From assembly GCF_963678635.1 (NCBI RefSeq), contig NC_087068.1, forward strand, positions 38,589,649 through 38,653,648: a DNA stretch of 64,000 nucleotides. The letters are read 5' to 3'. The notes under the pieces are model-generated. The model had not been told where the DNA came from and ran no database searches. It worked only from the letters and a program-made list of their open reading frames with translations. Every line of letters begins with the position of its first letter. The first letter of the stretch is position 1. This document shows, in pieces, positions 34,085 to 45,089 of this stretch. Source of the stretch: Symsagittifera roscoffensis. Lineage: Eukaryota; Xenacoelomorpha; Acoela; Convolutidae. Made by a program: the position numbers and the translations under genes.

Positions 34085-35172
34085 AATAGATTTGCAGCAA
34101 AACAAAACACTTGACAAATGTGAAAAGTTTGACTAAATTGTTGAAAAAAGACATTTTTGGATTTTGAAGTGATTTGATCTTTTTTGTTGAGCGATGTTGA
34201 CATTAGATTTAGGAGCAGGCGTTTTACTGTTGTCTCGAAAATATGGTTAAAAAAATGTATTGTGTTTAAAACATTTTAAGCACTAAGTAAAACTTTTTGT
34301 TACTTGATGCCAACAAGTAAGCTGGGTTTGAAGTATGCGTTAATTTTATATGCGTTAGTTTTAAATTAAGTTACCAGGTCAAGTTTTTGATAATATTTTT
34401 TTGATAAGAAATTGTATCTGCTAGACAAAACTAATTTCTGTTGCTACGGATTTAGGTTAAGATTAATACTTTTGGAAAAACGATTTCTTCTGGAAAAAGT
34501 ATTCGTTCACATAAGTCGTTTCAACTTGTGTTGCATCTATTGTAAGATTTAATATAATCAATAATTTGTTATACCTGATTTGAAAATGAGTTTCGTGTCA
34601 CTCAAGAACAACTGAGAACTTTTTTTTGGCTAAGTTGCATTCTTGTTAGCTGATTTTTTATTCAATTTTTTCCCAGCTTGAATGATATCTTTGCTGAAAA
34701 AAAAAATAATTTGGTCCTATCAATTGCCAGAAAAAACTTTCCAGGAAAAAACGAAAAATCAGTAAGTCGGTAAAATAGACCGAAAAAACAAAGTAGAGTG
34801 CAAGAACACAAGTTAAAGGAAGAAAATGAAGAAAAGAGAAATTATTATTGAGTGAATTTAAAAGTAACCTAGTGTTCAAACCAGATAAAAAATACACTGA
34901 CACGAATCAATTTAGTTTTATAATCTTCATACGAATTTGGTTAAAAAAGTTTTCCATCTTTTTTTATAATAAAAAAAATTTCACTCTACAACGAGGCTTC
35001 TATTTTAGGCTTTATTTTTTGTTGGGAAGATATGAAGTTTAATGAAAATTGTTTTCAAATTTTCTTGTTTATGCTCAAAAAGTTAGCTCATTAAAAATGA
35101 AAAAGCTGCAAACATTAACGAAAGGCATCACAAAACACTGATTTGGCATTGTTTTTTATGACAAATGATATC
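34085..35172. repeat. Direct repeat R1, copy 2
   Basis: Second copy of 32348-33420, about 1740 bases downstream. It lies directly after R2 copy 1, so R1 and R2 alternate (R1-R2-R1-R2) over 32.3-36.1 kb, which implies a segmental tandem duplication of an R1+R2 block. Confidence 0.8.
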
Positions 35173-35549
35173 CACTTTTTTCTGAGAAATTGATGAAGTG
35201 ATTTTAATGGCTGATGTTGTTTTTATTCATCATTAGTTGATTTGAAATATAATGAGTCTAGTACACTATTAATGAAGGTAAATGTCAGGATTGAGTTTAC
35301 TAATTGACGAAGTGAAATCTTATAAATGTAATTGAAAAACCTGTTTTTTTTTTCAAATGAAGTCAAAATTTGGTAAAAACAAATATTATAAAAGTTGAAA
35401 ACTGCAAATAATCTTTAAACTTATGTTTTCACGCAAATAGATAATCATGGGTGCTTCAATTTTATACTAAGGACTAAAGGGGGACTCATCTGACAAACGA
35501 TCTACATCTTAAAGTTTTTTATTCATTTTTTGTTGTATGATGAGTGATC

Positions 35550-36120
35550 TAACTACGGAAGTGTAGTTTGTTGGTTTTGTGCATTTTTGTCAAAAACTCA
35601 CTATTGAATCTTTTCCATCTAAATTATGGATGCTTAAAATTATGGCTGCCACAAAAACAGAAGAAGGAAAACGAATCCAGTCAAATTGAAATTAGTAATT
35701 TAGGCTTTTAACTTATATTATATGATGATTATAATGTTTGTAAAATATTAGTATGATGAATGAAATGGTTTATGGGTGCCAAAATTCGTTCAGTGATAAA
35801 GTAAATCGCGGCTAAATTATTTTCTTTTTCAAAGGAAACGTTTGTTATTTGTAGTTGAAGTACTCACAGTTTCGAATTTTGTAGAAGTACAGGGCTAATT
35901 ACTTTCCATAGTTTCTGTTAACTAAACAATTATTATTTTCACTTACTTTTTTTGGTGCAACTAATTCTTTTAAATTTTGATTTTTAATCATCCTCAAGGT
36001 TTTTACTTACTTGAAATCCTCTGGAATATAAGGTATTTGTTAATTCGCGGCGTTTTTCACTCAGATTGTAGTATTTGATATCAAATCAAATATTCATGCT
36101 CTTAAGTCCGCTGCTTCTGC
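35550..36120. repeat. Dispersed repeat R2, copy 2
   Basis: Match to R2 copy 1, ending at CTTAAGTC(C/A)GCTGCTT. Confidence 0.7.
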
Positions 36121-36124
36121 ATTT

Positions 36125-36600
36125 AATGAATTCGCCATTTTTGCGCTATTGAAAAATTTTGAGTTATCATTCAAGGACTTTGTTGCGCATTTTGATAAGT
36201 ATTCAATTGAAACACTTGCTTTTAGCTAATTAAAAAACAATGAATCAAAGCAAACTGCAATCACCATATGTATTTTTCTCAAGCACTAGCAGGTTTTGTT
36301 TCTAATTTTGAACCAAATCTTTTTCACAAAGAAAACAACTGGGTTATATTTCAGCGTTCAACAGTATGGTCAATTAGAAATACAAAAAGGTCTAAATTGT
36401 TAGATGTTTTTCCAGAACCTTTTTGTGTCAATTGATGGATTTTCTGGTATGCTAATGCTAACTCATTCAAACTTACTTTTAACGCATTTCAAATCATTTT
36501 TCGAGTATTGTCTTTTAGTACCTAGATACTTTGGTTTCCTTTGGTTCACCTGGTATGAACACGTAACATAGGCATTTCATGACAAATTTCATTAATAATG
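36125..36600. repeat. Dispersed repeat R3, copy 1
   Basis: Matches 38835-39245 and continues at 39565-39620 (CAGGCATTTCATGACAAATTT). In the second copy the sequence is interrupted by extra DNA that includes the 206-bp inverted-repeat element at 39332. Confidence 0.7.
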
Positions 36601-36604
36601 TACA

Positions 36605-37225
36605 AAAAGTTTCAATGTCGAAAAAAAACTTTTGAAAATTTTTGATTTTTAGTCTAATTACGAGCACGTAACGCGTCCGAGTTTTAATTGTGATGTAAAA
36701 CTTGTTCAGTTTGGCTAAAACCAAATATATTTTGTTAAACGGAAAACTAGTTTTGATAATTTCATTCAGCAAAACCATGGCACTCAAAACGAACGGAGTA
36801 GATTGAAAAAGAAAAAAAAATAAGAAACAAAAAAAACTAGTTTACTTTTGTGCCTTTTTCAAATCAAGGGTTAAATTTAAATCTAACTCACCTATTGTTT
36901 ACACCTTGATATATTTTTTATCCCAGCTTGCACAAAAACGACGGTAATTTGAGAAAATTTGTCTTTTCCATGAATGTGGTAGATACGTTCTTTGCTACTT
37001 GAACAACAACCGGCTATACTTGTTTATAATGGATCATGATCATCGGGTAAAAATGAACACCTTTCAATATCCCAATTAAAAGTTACTGATAAAATTTCAA
37101 ATTTTTCTACCAATCCTGTTGCATAAAATCAGCGAAAAAAATTATCCTCCAAATAAACTGTTATGACATTTATTCAACGCTGAACAATATTTAAAAATTT
37201 TTTATCCAAACAAGATTTTGTGGCT
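36605..37225. repeat. Dispersed repeat R4, copy 1
   Basis: Shares in the same order with 49135-49830 the blocks GAGCACGTAACGCG, CCATGAATG, GCTACTTG and ACCGGC(T/G)ATACTT, then TGTTGCATAAA. Partial copies lie at 38085-38275 and 38540-38700, and an inverted piece at 54244-54355. Confidence 0.65.
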
Positions 37226-37560
37226 GTCGATTAAGACAATATTTTATGGAGTTTTCTCAAAACTAGGTCAAAATTTTTTTTATTGAAATATTTTTTTTTG
37301 TTGAAAATTGCAAATAACCTTTAAAATTATTTTTCCACGCCAATGTGTAATCAGGCGTGGTTCACTTTTATAATGAGGGCTACAGAGAGACTCATCTGAC
37401 AAATGATCTACACTTTAAAGTTTTTTGTTCATTTTTGTCGTATGATGGTTGATCTTCCACTGTTTTTGCTCTAGGCTAATTTATAGTTTTTGCTGAGTTT
37501 TGGTTTCATTTTGTGGTTGGATTTTTTTGTGGCATGCGTATTTTAGAGCTAAATACGAGA

Positions 37561-38070
37561 GCTAAATTTTGATAAAAATTTTGGGACTTTGATTTACGGA
37601 AGTATAGTTTGTTGGTTTTGTGCATTTTTGTCAAAAACTCACATTTGATTCTTTCCCATCTGAATTGCGGATGCTTAAAATCTTGGCTGCCACGAAAACA
37701 GAAGAAGAAAAACGAATCCATTCAAAATGAAATTAGTAATTTAGGCTTTTAAGTTATTTTAGATGATGACTTTAATGTTTTTAAAATATTAGTATGATGA
37801 ATGAAATTGCTTATGGTGCCAAAATTTGTTCAGAGATAAAGTAAATCGTCGCTATATTATTTTTTCATCAAAGGAAAAGTTTGTTAATTGCAAATGAAGT
37901 ACTCACAGTTTCGAATTTTGTGGAAGTACAGGGCTAATAACTTTCCATAGTTTCTGTTAACTAAACAATTATTATTTTCACTTACTTTTTTTGGTGCAAC
38001 TAATTCTTTTAACTTTTGATTTTATTCTTCGTCAAAGTTTTTAACTAGTTGACATCCTCTAGAATTGAAA
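37561..38070. repeat. Dispersed repeat R2, copy 3
   Basis: Third match to R2, again followed by the start of R4-like sequence (38085 onward). Confidence 0.7.
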
Positions 38071-38834
38071 TGAATATATGGTATAAATGAACACCTTTAA
38101 ATATCCCAATGAAAAATATCTGATAAAATTTCAAAATTTTTCACCAACATGTTGCATAAAATCAGCAACAAAAAATACCCCAAATTAACTGTTATGACAT
38201 TTATTCAATGCTGAACAGTGTTTAAAAATTTTTATCCAAACAAGAATAGAGCTAGGATTTGTTGGCTGTCGATTGAAAATTTTTGTTCCGTTTTTCGAAG
38301 AAAACTGAATTTTTATGCTTGATGTGCTTTTTTTATTCAGTCAAATAATTAGTTTTTAACAAGTCTTTTTATGCCGCTTTAAAGATATCGACTCCTTGAA
38401 ATTAAAATTAAAAAGTTGTTTCACTTCCAATCATTATGACGCAATTCAAAGAATCTGCCGTGGTTGAAACAACTTATGGCGATTCAAACAACCCGATTCT
38501 TAAAAAAAATTGTTTCAGTGTCGAAAACAATTGATTTGAAAAACTTAATTATTAGTCTCACTCCGAGCTCATAACACGACCGCGTTTTGTTTGTGATGCA
38601 AATTTTGGTCGGTTTTGCTAAAACAGATTTGGTTTGTCAAGCGGAAATTTAGTTTTGAAATTTTCTTTTAGCAAAATTGGTTTTACTTAGCGAAAAACTA
38701 GTTTTGAAAATTTTATTTAGCAAAACCTTGGCAACCTAAATGATCTGAAGAGATTGAAAAAAATATATATAGAATTTTTCAAAAAAAAGTTATAGCGTTG
38801 CAGTACTTGATATAAAATCAAAATGCAGTTATTT

Positions 38835-39245
38835 AATTGATTTTGACATTTTTGCAACAATGAAAAATTTTGAGTGATCGCTTGAGGAGTTTGCTGCGCA
38901 TTTTTAGTATTCAACTGAATCACTTGCTTTTGGCTATTTACAGAATAATTGATCAATGCAACTTGTCATCAACATGCTTATTTTTTCTCAAGCATTGGCA
39001 GGTTTAGGTTGCATTTTTGAATCAAATCTTTTTCACAAAGAAAACAACTGGATTAAATTTCATCGTTTGAAAATATGGTCAATTAAAAATACAAAAAAAA
39101 GTCTAAATTGTTAGATGTTTTTCCAGGACTTTTTTGACATTTTGTGTCAATTGATGTATTTTCTGGTATGCTGTTGCCGACTCATTCAAACTTATTTTAA
39201 ACTTTTTTTTCGAAAACTGTCGTTTAATACCTCGATACTTTGGAT
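38835..39245. repeat. Dispersed repeat R3, copy 2
   Basis: Matches 36125-36535, with shared TCAAGCA(C/T)T(A/G)GCAGGTTT, TTTTTCACAAAGAAAACAAC and TTAGATGTTTTTCCAG. Confidence 0.7.
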
Positions 39246-39331
39246 TATTAATCTGTTTTTAGAATCCACGAGTTTGCGATGAAATAAGTTTTAGTGGTGA
39301 CTGTTGTCGTGTTTTCATGGCATTTTACTAT

Positions 39332-39537
39332 ATTACGAGGCCAAGCTGTGCACCAGATAGGCGCACAGTTTTGTGTTTGTATGTTCCTGGATTCCAGAGA
39401 CAAATCTTTAAACATGGTAAAATTTTGTCGGAACGATAAAAGGAAGATTGAAGGTCGAGCGTCCTTGTTAAAAGGAAGAGTGTCCTTGTTGCGGAATCCG
39501 CTTGCAATTCACAAATTGCATAGTTTGGCCTCGTAAT
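39332..39537. mobile_element. 206-bp MITE-like element with terminal inverted repeats
   Basis: The left end ATTACGAGGCCAAGCTGTGCA and the right end, read on the other strand, ATTACGAGGCCAAACTATGCA are inverted repeats of 21 bases with two mismatches. The copy of R3 at 36.5 kb lacks this insert, an empty-site comparison that supports mobility. No coding capacity. The superfamily is not assignable; no clean target duplication was seen. Confidence 0.65.
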
Positions 39538-39620
39538 GTGAGGTTGTAAGGTTTTCATATTAGATTTACCTTGTACGAACACGCAGCACAGGCATTTCAT
39601 GACAAATTTTAGTAATAATG

Positions 39621-40603
39621 GACAAAAAATGGGCTCATAAAAGCTGAAAAATCTTCGTGGGTTGTAGTCAAAGTTGTAGTCAAAATAAAATCAAACAAAA
39701 CCAACGTTGCTAGAAGCAGAAATCAAAATCAACGTTATTAAGGCCAGTGTTTCGGAATTTTTATTTAATATTTATAGTTTTGTTTTCTGTTTACTCTTAT
39801 TTTTAATGGTGTAATTCACTGTCATTCAGCCGTTTTTTCGAATAAGTTTTGAGAAACAAATGGAGTTTTGAGTTGGCTGGTTTTGAATTCATTGTATAGT
39901 ATGTTGGTCAACCCCTTTTTTCGTAATTCTTAGTTTTTATGGTCTGAAACTGCATGGAAGCATTATCAAAGTATTTAGGATGTTTTTCAGAAAAAAAATT
40001 TGCTTATAAAAGCTTAGCTGCTGATGCTGGTGTTATGGAAATGTCATAGAAAATTATTTTGAGATCGATACCATGACAGAGTATGTTCATCGTCTTGTTT
40101 TCATTCATTTTCGTTTAAAGGCTTTAGAATGCATGCGTTACTGAAATCTTCGATTGTGTAATGGCTACTTTTTATATTGGAGTTTAAGTTTAATGAATTT
40201 GGTTCCAAAAATTTTTTTATTCCAATTCGTCAATAAAGGGCTTCAAGCATCTTGCATCAAGTACAATATAAAAGTTTTACTTTGGCTAGGATAAGTACTG
40301 GGTTTGCGAATTCATTTCATTGTGGTAAATCATTTCTTTTTCACCAATGAAGTAATTTCCGACTGTTTCAAGAGATTTAGTAGCCTGATTACTTATCTTG
40401 TATCTTGTGAATCGGCACCTTGCATGCTCTTTGCATTTTTCAATTATGGCATCGGGTTGAAATGGATAAGATGTAGCAGTGTATTCATTTCTCATATCGG
40501 TGTTGATTTTGTATTAACATCAGAACATTCAAACAAAGTAAATGCGTTTTTGGTTCTTAATAGTTGAAATTTTGGTAATATATTACAATAGGTGTTAGGG
40601 TAT
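39621..40603. other. Intergenic DNA, no gene seen
   Basis: AT-rich sequence with short frames on both strands (for example 40304-40567) that show no motif, signal peptide or homologue in the window. Confidence 0.4.
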
Positions 40604-41192
40604 CCGCACTGACAAAAAATGATTTAGATCGATTTTAGTAAGAACAAAGTACGTTGATTAAATTTAGATCGATTTTAGTATGCAAAAAGTACAAAGATTC
40701 AATAAAAAAGATAAAGATTGATTTTAGTAAGAACAAAGTACGTTGATTAAATTTAGATCGATTTTAGTATGCAAAAAGATTGATTTAGATTGATTTTAGT
40801 AAGAACAAAGTACGTTGATTAAATTTAGATCGATTTTAGTATGCAAAAAGTACAAAGATTCAATAAAAAAGATAAAGATTGATTTGGATCGATTTATAAT
40901 CGATTCGAAATTGATCATAAATCCCAGCTAAAAAAACGGATCCAAATTGATCTTAAATCGGTTTAAATCCATTTTTTCCATTGATTTAAAATGGATTTAA
41001 GTGAGATTCAGATGAGTTTTAGTGACTCGGAAAACCCATGCAAATCGATTTTTTAGACACTTAAATTGATCCAAATTTCCAAAAAAAAATCAATTTAAGT
41101 TCGTAGAATGTACATTGTTAATCGATTTGGATCGATTTAAAATCAATTTAAAATCAATTTAAATCAATCCGAAACCATTTTTGTCAGTGCGG
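40604..41192. mobile_element. 589-bp MITE-like element with CCGCACTGACAAAAA ends
   Basis: The left end reads CCGCACTGACAAAAAATG; the right end on the other strand reads CCGCACTGACAAAAATG. The interior has many GATTTAGATCGATTT and GATTGATTT motifs and tandem copies of a block containing AGTAAGAACAAAGTACG, TTGATTAAATTTAGATCG and TATGCAAAAAG (three copies at about 40,628-40,880). No ORF. It is a non-autonomous DNA transposon by structure. A flanking TA/TG dinucleotide is uninformative. Confidence 0.75.
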
Positions 41193-42021
41193 GTGGAATC
41201 AATTATAATAGCTGCATTTTCATTTACTTTGCACATTTTGTTTTACTTCGCACATTACTTCGCACATTATTATTTGTTTAAAAAGCCAAATTTTTTGGCA
41301 AAAGTGTAAATTTTGAATTTTTGAGTAGCATTTTCTCTGGCAGAGTAATGTATTTACAAAATCTATCTTAGTAGTAGTATAATTGATTGAAAATGAAATG
41401 AGTAGGTTATGCATTATAGTTCTCAAACTTACTACATGCACTACACTCAAAATTACCACCTTTTGTAGCATATCAACGAAATTTTCAATTTAAAATAGAG
41501 GTTTAATTTTTTATTTTTTTTTGTAAATTAGTGGTTTTGACATTTTGAGTCGTCGGTAAAATTTTTTTAACGATAATTGGTCTTTTATAAATGTCACAAA
41601 TTCTAAAATGAAATTTGTCCAATATTTCTTTCAAACGTTGTTTTACTTGTGTTTTCATATTCAATTGATTGTAAAAAAAATTGATTATCGTTTTAAGGCG
41701 TAATCTGAAAGTTTCAACCATTGTAATTGTAGTGACGTTATACATGCGGTAGAATCCTTCACATGCGAAGGACCCAATGCTCGAAAATAAAAATCAGCCA
41801 ATCAGATTTCAGAATTCTAAAATTTGGAAAGAAAACGTGAAAATCTTAAAGAAAGTAAACATTTCCAGTGACTTAATAGTAATATTGAAATAAGCCAAAA
41901 ATAAAAACCGCAGTTATGCAAAATTTTGAAACTATCACTGACCGCCGCCAATTTGGAACGCATTTTATATTTCAAGGGTTTCGTATTGAAAGAGGCAAAC
42001 ATTGCTTCATTTAAATCTTTT
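41193..42021. other. Intergenic DNA with a short ACTTCGCACATT repeat
   Basis: ACTT(T/C)GCACATT occurs three times at about 41,226-41,270. Nothing else is supported; short minus-strand frames (41220, 41503, 41817) show no motif. Confidence 0.4.
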
Positions 42022-45000
42022 TGATTGAATTTGAGATTATTTGTGAAAATCATCCCCCCACAAGCCATATAATGTACAAAGTGATCAATTTCGCTCCTAG
42101 TATCAAATCAATTCTGGCAAATACGCTTCCTTCAATCCGATTTCTAAGACGGATTAGATGCAAACAAATGCAATAAAATATATACATCTGTCAAATAGGA
42201 TCGTAATTTTGAAGGATGCCATGTAAGTTAGTTAATTTGATGCAGTATGTGAAGTTTTAGAAATAGGGTGATGTGTATTTTGAGTTACTGAACAAAAAAC
42301 GATAGTGTTGATTACAGGATGGTGAACAGTGTTTGTAGTGTCTTTGTATAAATTTATATTAATGTGTACGAGTGGGATTTGTTTTTAACATGACTTCGTA
42401 TAAACAGTGAATATCTTTCATTTTTTAATTTTCCTTCGATGTGAGAAAGTTAAAAGTTAGTGCGAAGTGATTGAATTAATTAAAGAACGAATCATAGGCT
42501 TTATTTTTTTAAAGTGTGTGGTCTATGATATGGTCGAGTTTTTAATAACTTGAAAAAAAAAGTAATAATTAAAACGAAATTATTAGTTTTTATAAATTGA
42601 GATTTTTTTGTTCTGATTTTTTATTCTGTGTCAATGAAGAGGTAAGAAAGAAGTGAGTAGTCACCGACGAGTCGTTAGCCACAATAATGGTTGAATGATT
42701 TGACTGAATAAGAGAAGAAATAGAACCACGGAAAACCTTGGCAATCTTTTGAACTAAATTTTAATTTTCCTTCGATGTGAGAAAGTTAAAAGTTAGTGCG
42801 ATGTGATTGAATTAATTAAAGAACGAATCATAGGCTTTATTTTTTTATAGTGCGTGGTCTATGATATGGTCGAGTTTTTAATAACTTGAAAAAAAAAGTA
42901 ATAATTAAAACGAAATTATTAGTTTTTATAAATTGAGAATTTTTTTGTTCTGATTTTTTATTCTGTGTCAATGAAGAGGTAAAAAAGAAGTGAGTAGTCA
43001 CCGACGAGTCGTTAGCCACAATAATGGTTGATAGATTTGACTGAATATGAGAAGAACTAGAACCACGGAAAACCTTGGCATTCTTTTGAACTAAATAAAG
43101 TTCAAAGCTTAGATTAAATTATGATGGAAAAATAAGTTTCTGATGGAAGTTTTTGATTGAAAAATGCAATTTCATGACGTTTGGTTTCAAGAATATCGAA
43201 AAAATAAATTGTCAGCTCTCAAAGTTTACAAAGACTAAATTAATTTACATTTTTTCTTGTCATTAGAGATCAAAATTTGAAGTGAGGAATTTTCTGGGAT
43301 TCAAAAAATCCACAAACTCTAACAAGACTGCTCGTATCAGGGCGAAACCCTGAGTGTTCTGACTACACTTTAACGTCAATGGAGAAGTAATAACTTGATA
43401 AAAAATTAATAATTAAAACGAAATTATTGTTTTATAATTTGAGATTATTTGTGAAAATCATCCCCCCACAAGCCATATAAAGTACAAAGTGATAGATTTC
43501 GCTCCTAGTATCAAATCAATTCTGGCAAATAAGTTTCCTTCAATCCGATTTCTAAGACGGATTAGATGCAAACAAATGCAATAAAATATATACATCTGTC
43601 AAATAGGATCGTAATTTTGAAGGATGCCATGTAAGTTAGTTAATTTGATGCAGTATGTGAAGTTTTGGAAATAGGGTGATGTGTATTTTGAGTTACTGAA
43701 CAAAAAACGATAGTGTTGATTACAGGATGGTGAACAGTGTTTGTAGTGTGTTTGTATAAATTTATATTAATGTGTACGAGTGGGATTTGTTTTTAACATG
43801 ACTTCGTATAAACAATGAATATCTTTCATTTTTTAATTTTCCTTCGATGTGAGAAAGTTAAAAGTTAGTGCGAAGTGATTGAATTAATTAAAGAACGAAC
43901 CATAGGCTTTATTTTTTTTATAGTGCGTGGTCTATGATATGGTCGAGTTTTTAATAACTTGAAAAAAAAGTAATAATTAAAACGAAATTATTAGTTTTTA
44001 TAAATTGAGATTTTTTTTGTTCTGATTTTTTATTCTGTGTCAATGAAGAGGTAAGAAAGAAGTGAGTAGTCACCGACCAGTCGTTAGCCACAATAATGGT
44101 TGAATGATTTGACTGAATATGAGAAGAAATAGAACCACGGAAAACCTTGGCAATTAATTAAAGAACGAATCATAGCTTCGAGTTTTTAATAACTTGAAAA
44201 AAAGTAATAATTAAAACGAAATTATTAGTTTTTATAAATTGAGAATTTTTTTGTTCTGATTTTTTATTCTATGTCAATGAAGAGGTAAGAAAGAAGTGAG
44301 TAGTCACCAACGAGTCGTTACTTTGAAAAAAAAGTTACTGTGTCAATGAAGAGGTAAGAAAGAAGTGAGTAGTCACCGACGAGTCGTTACTTTGAAAAAA
44401 AAAGTAATAATTAAAACGAAATTATTAGTTTTTATAAATTGAGATTTTTTTTGTTCTGATTTTTTATTCAGTGTCAATGAAGAGGTAAGAAAGAAGTGAG
44501 TAGTCACCGACGAGTCGTTAGCCACAATAATGGTTGATTGATTTGACTGAATATGAGAAGAAATAGAACCACGGAAAACCTTGGGAATCTTTTGAACTAA
44601 ATTTTAATTTTCCTTCGATGTGAGAAAGTTAAAAGTAAGTGCGAAGTGATTGAATTAATTAAAGAACGAATCATATCTTCGAGTTTTTAATGACTTTAAA
44701 AAAAAGTAATAATTAAAACGAAATTATTAGTTTTTATAAATTGAGAATTTTTTTGTTCTGATTTTTTATTCTGTGTCAATGAAGATGTAAGAAAGAAGTG
44801 AGAATTATTAGTTTTTATAAATTGAGAATTTTTTTGTTCTGATTTTTTATTCTGTGTCAATGAAGAGGTAAGAAAGAAGTGAGTAGTCACCGACGAGTCG
44901 TTACTTTGAAAAAAAAGTAATAATTAAAACGAAATTATTAGTTTTTATAAATTGCAGGGTTAGTTTTTATAAATTGAGATTTTTTCTGAAAATCATAACC

Positions 45001-45089
45001 CCACACGCCATATAAAGTACAAAGTGATAGATTTAGCTCCTAGTGTCAAATCAATTCTGGCCAATAAGCTTCCTTCAATCCAATTTCTA
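42022..45089. repeat. Satellite region, irregular part
   Basis: Interleaved tandem and nested copies of a roughly 340-bp monomer. Shared pieces are CCTTCGATGTGAGAAAGTTA, TAGTGCGTGGTCTATGATAT, AATGAAGAGGTAAGAAAGAA and GTCACCGACGAGTCGTTA. A longer block begins AATCATCCCCCCACAAGCC and recurs at 42048 and 43456 (1408 bases apart), with a diverged form at 44991. Several monomers are truncated (44.15-44.9 kb). No genes: frames found here are translations of the repeat. Confidence 0.85.
43318..43400. repeat. Dispersed repeat with TCAGGGCGAA hairpin, copy 1
   Basis: Begins AACAAGACTGCTCGTATCAG and includes TCAGGGCGAAACCCTGA. The same module is at 52328-52400. In both places it is followed, 60-130 bases on, by the satellite block AATCATCCCCCCACAAGCC. 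Confidence 0.6.

Noticed and set aside
40304-40567. 87-codon plus-strand frame at 40304 and its minus-strand partner
   Set aside because: Contains some Cys and hydrophobic stretches but no recognisable domain, no conserved copy and AT-rich intergenic context.
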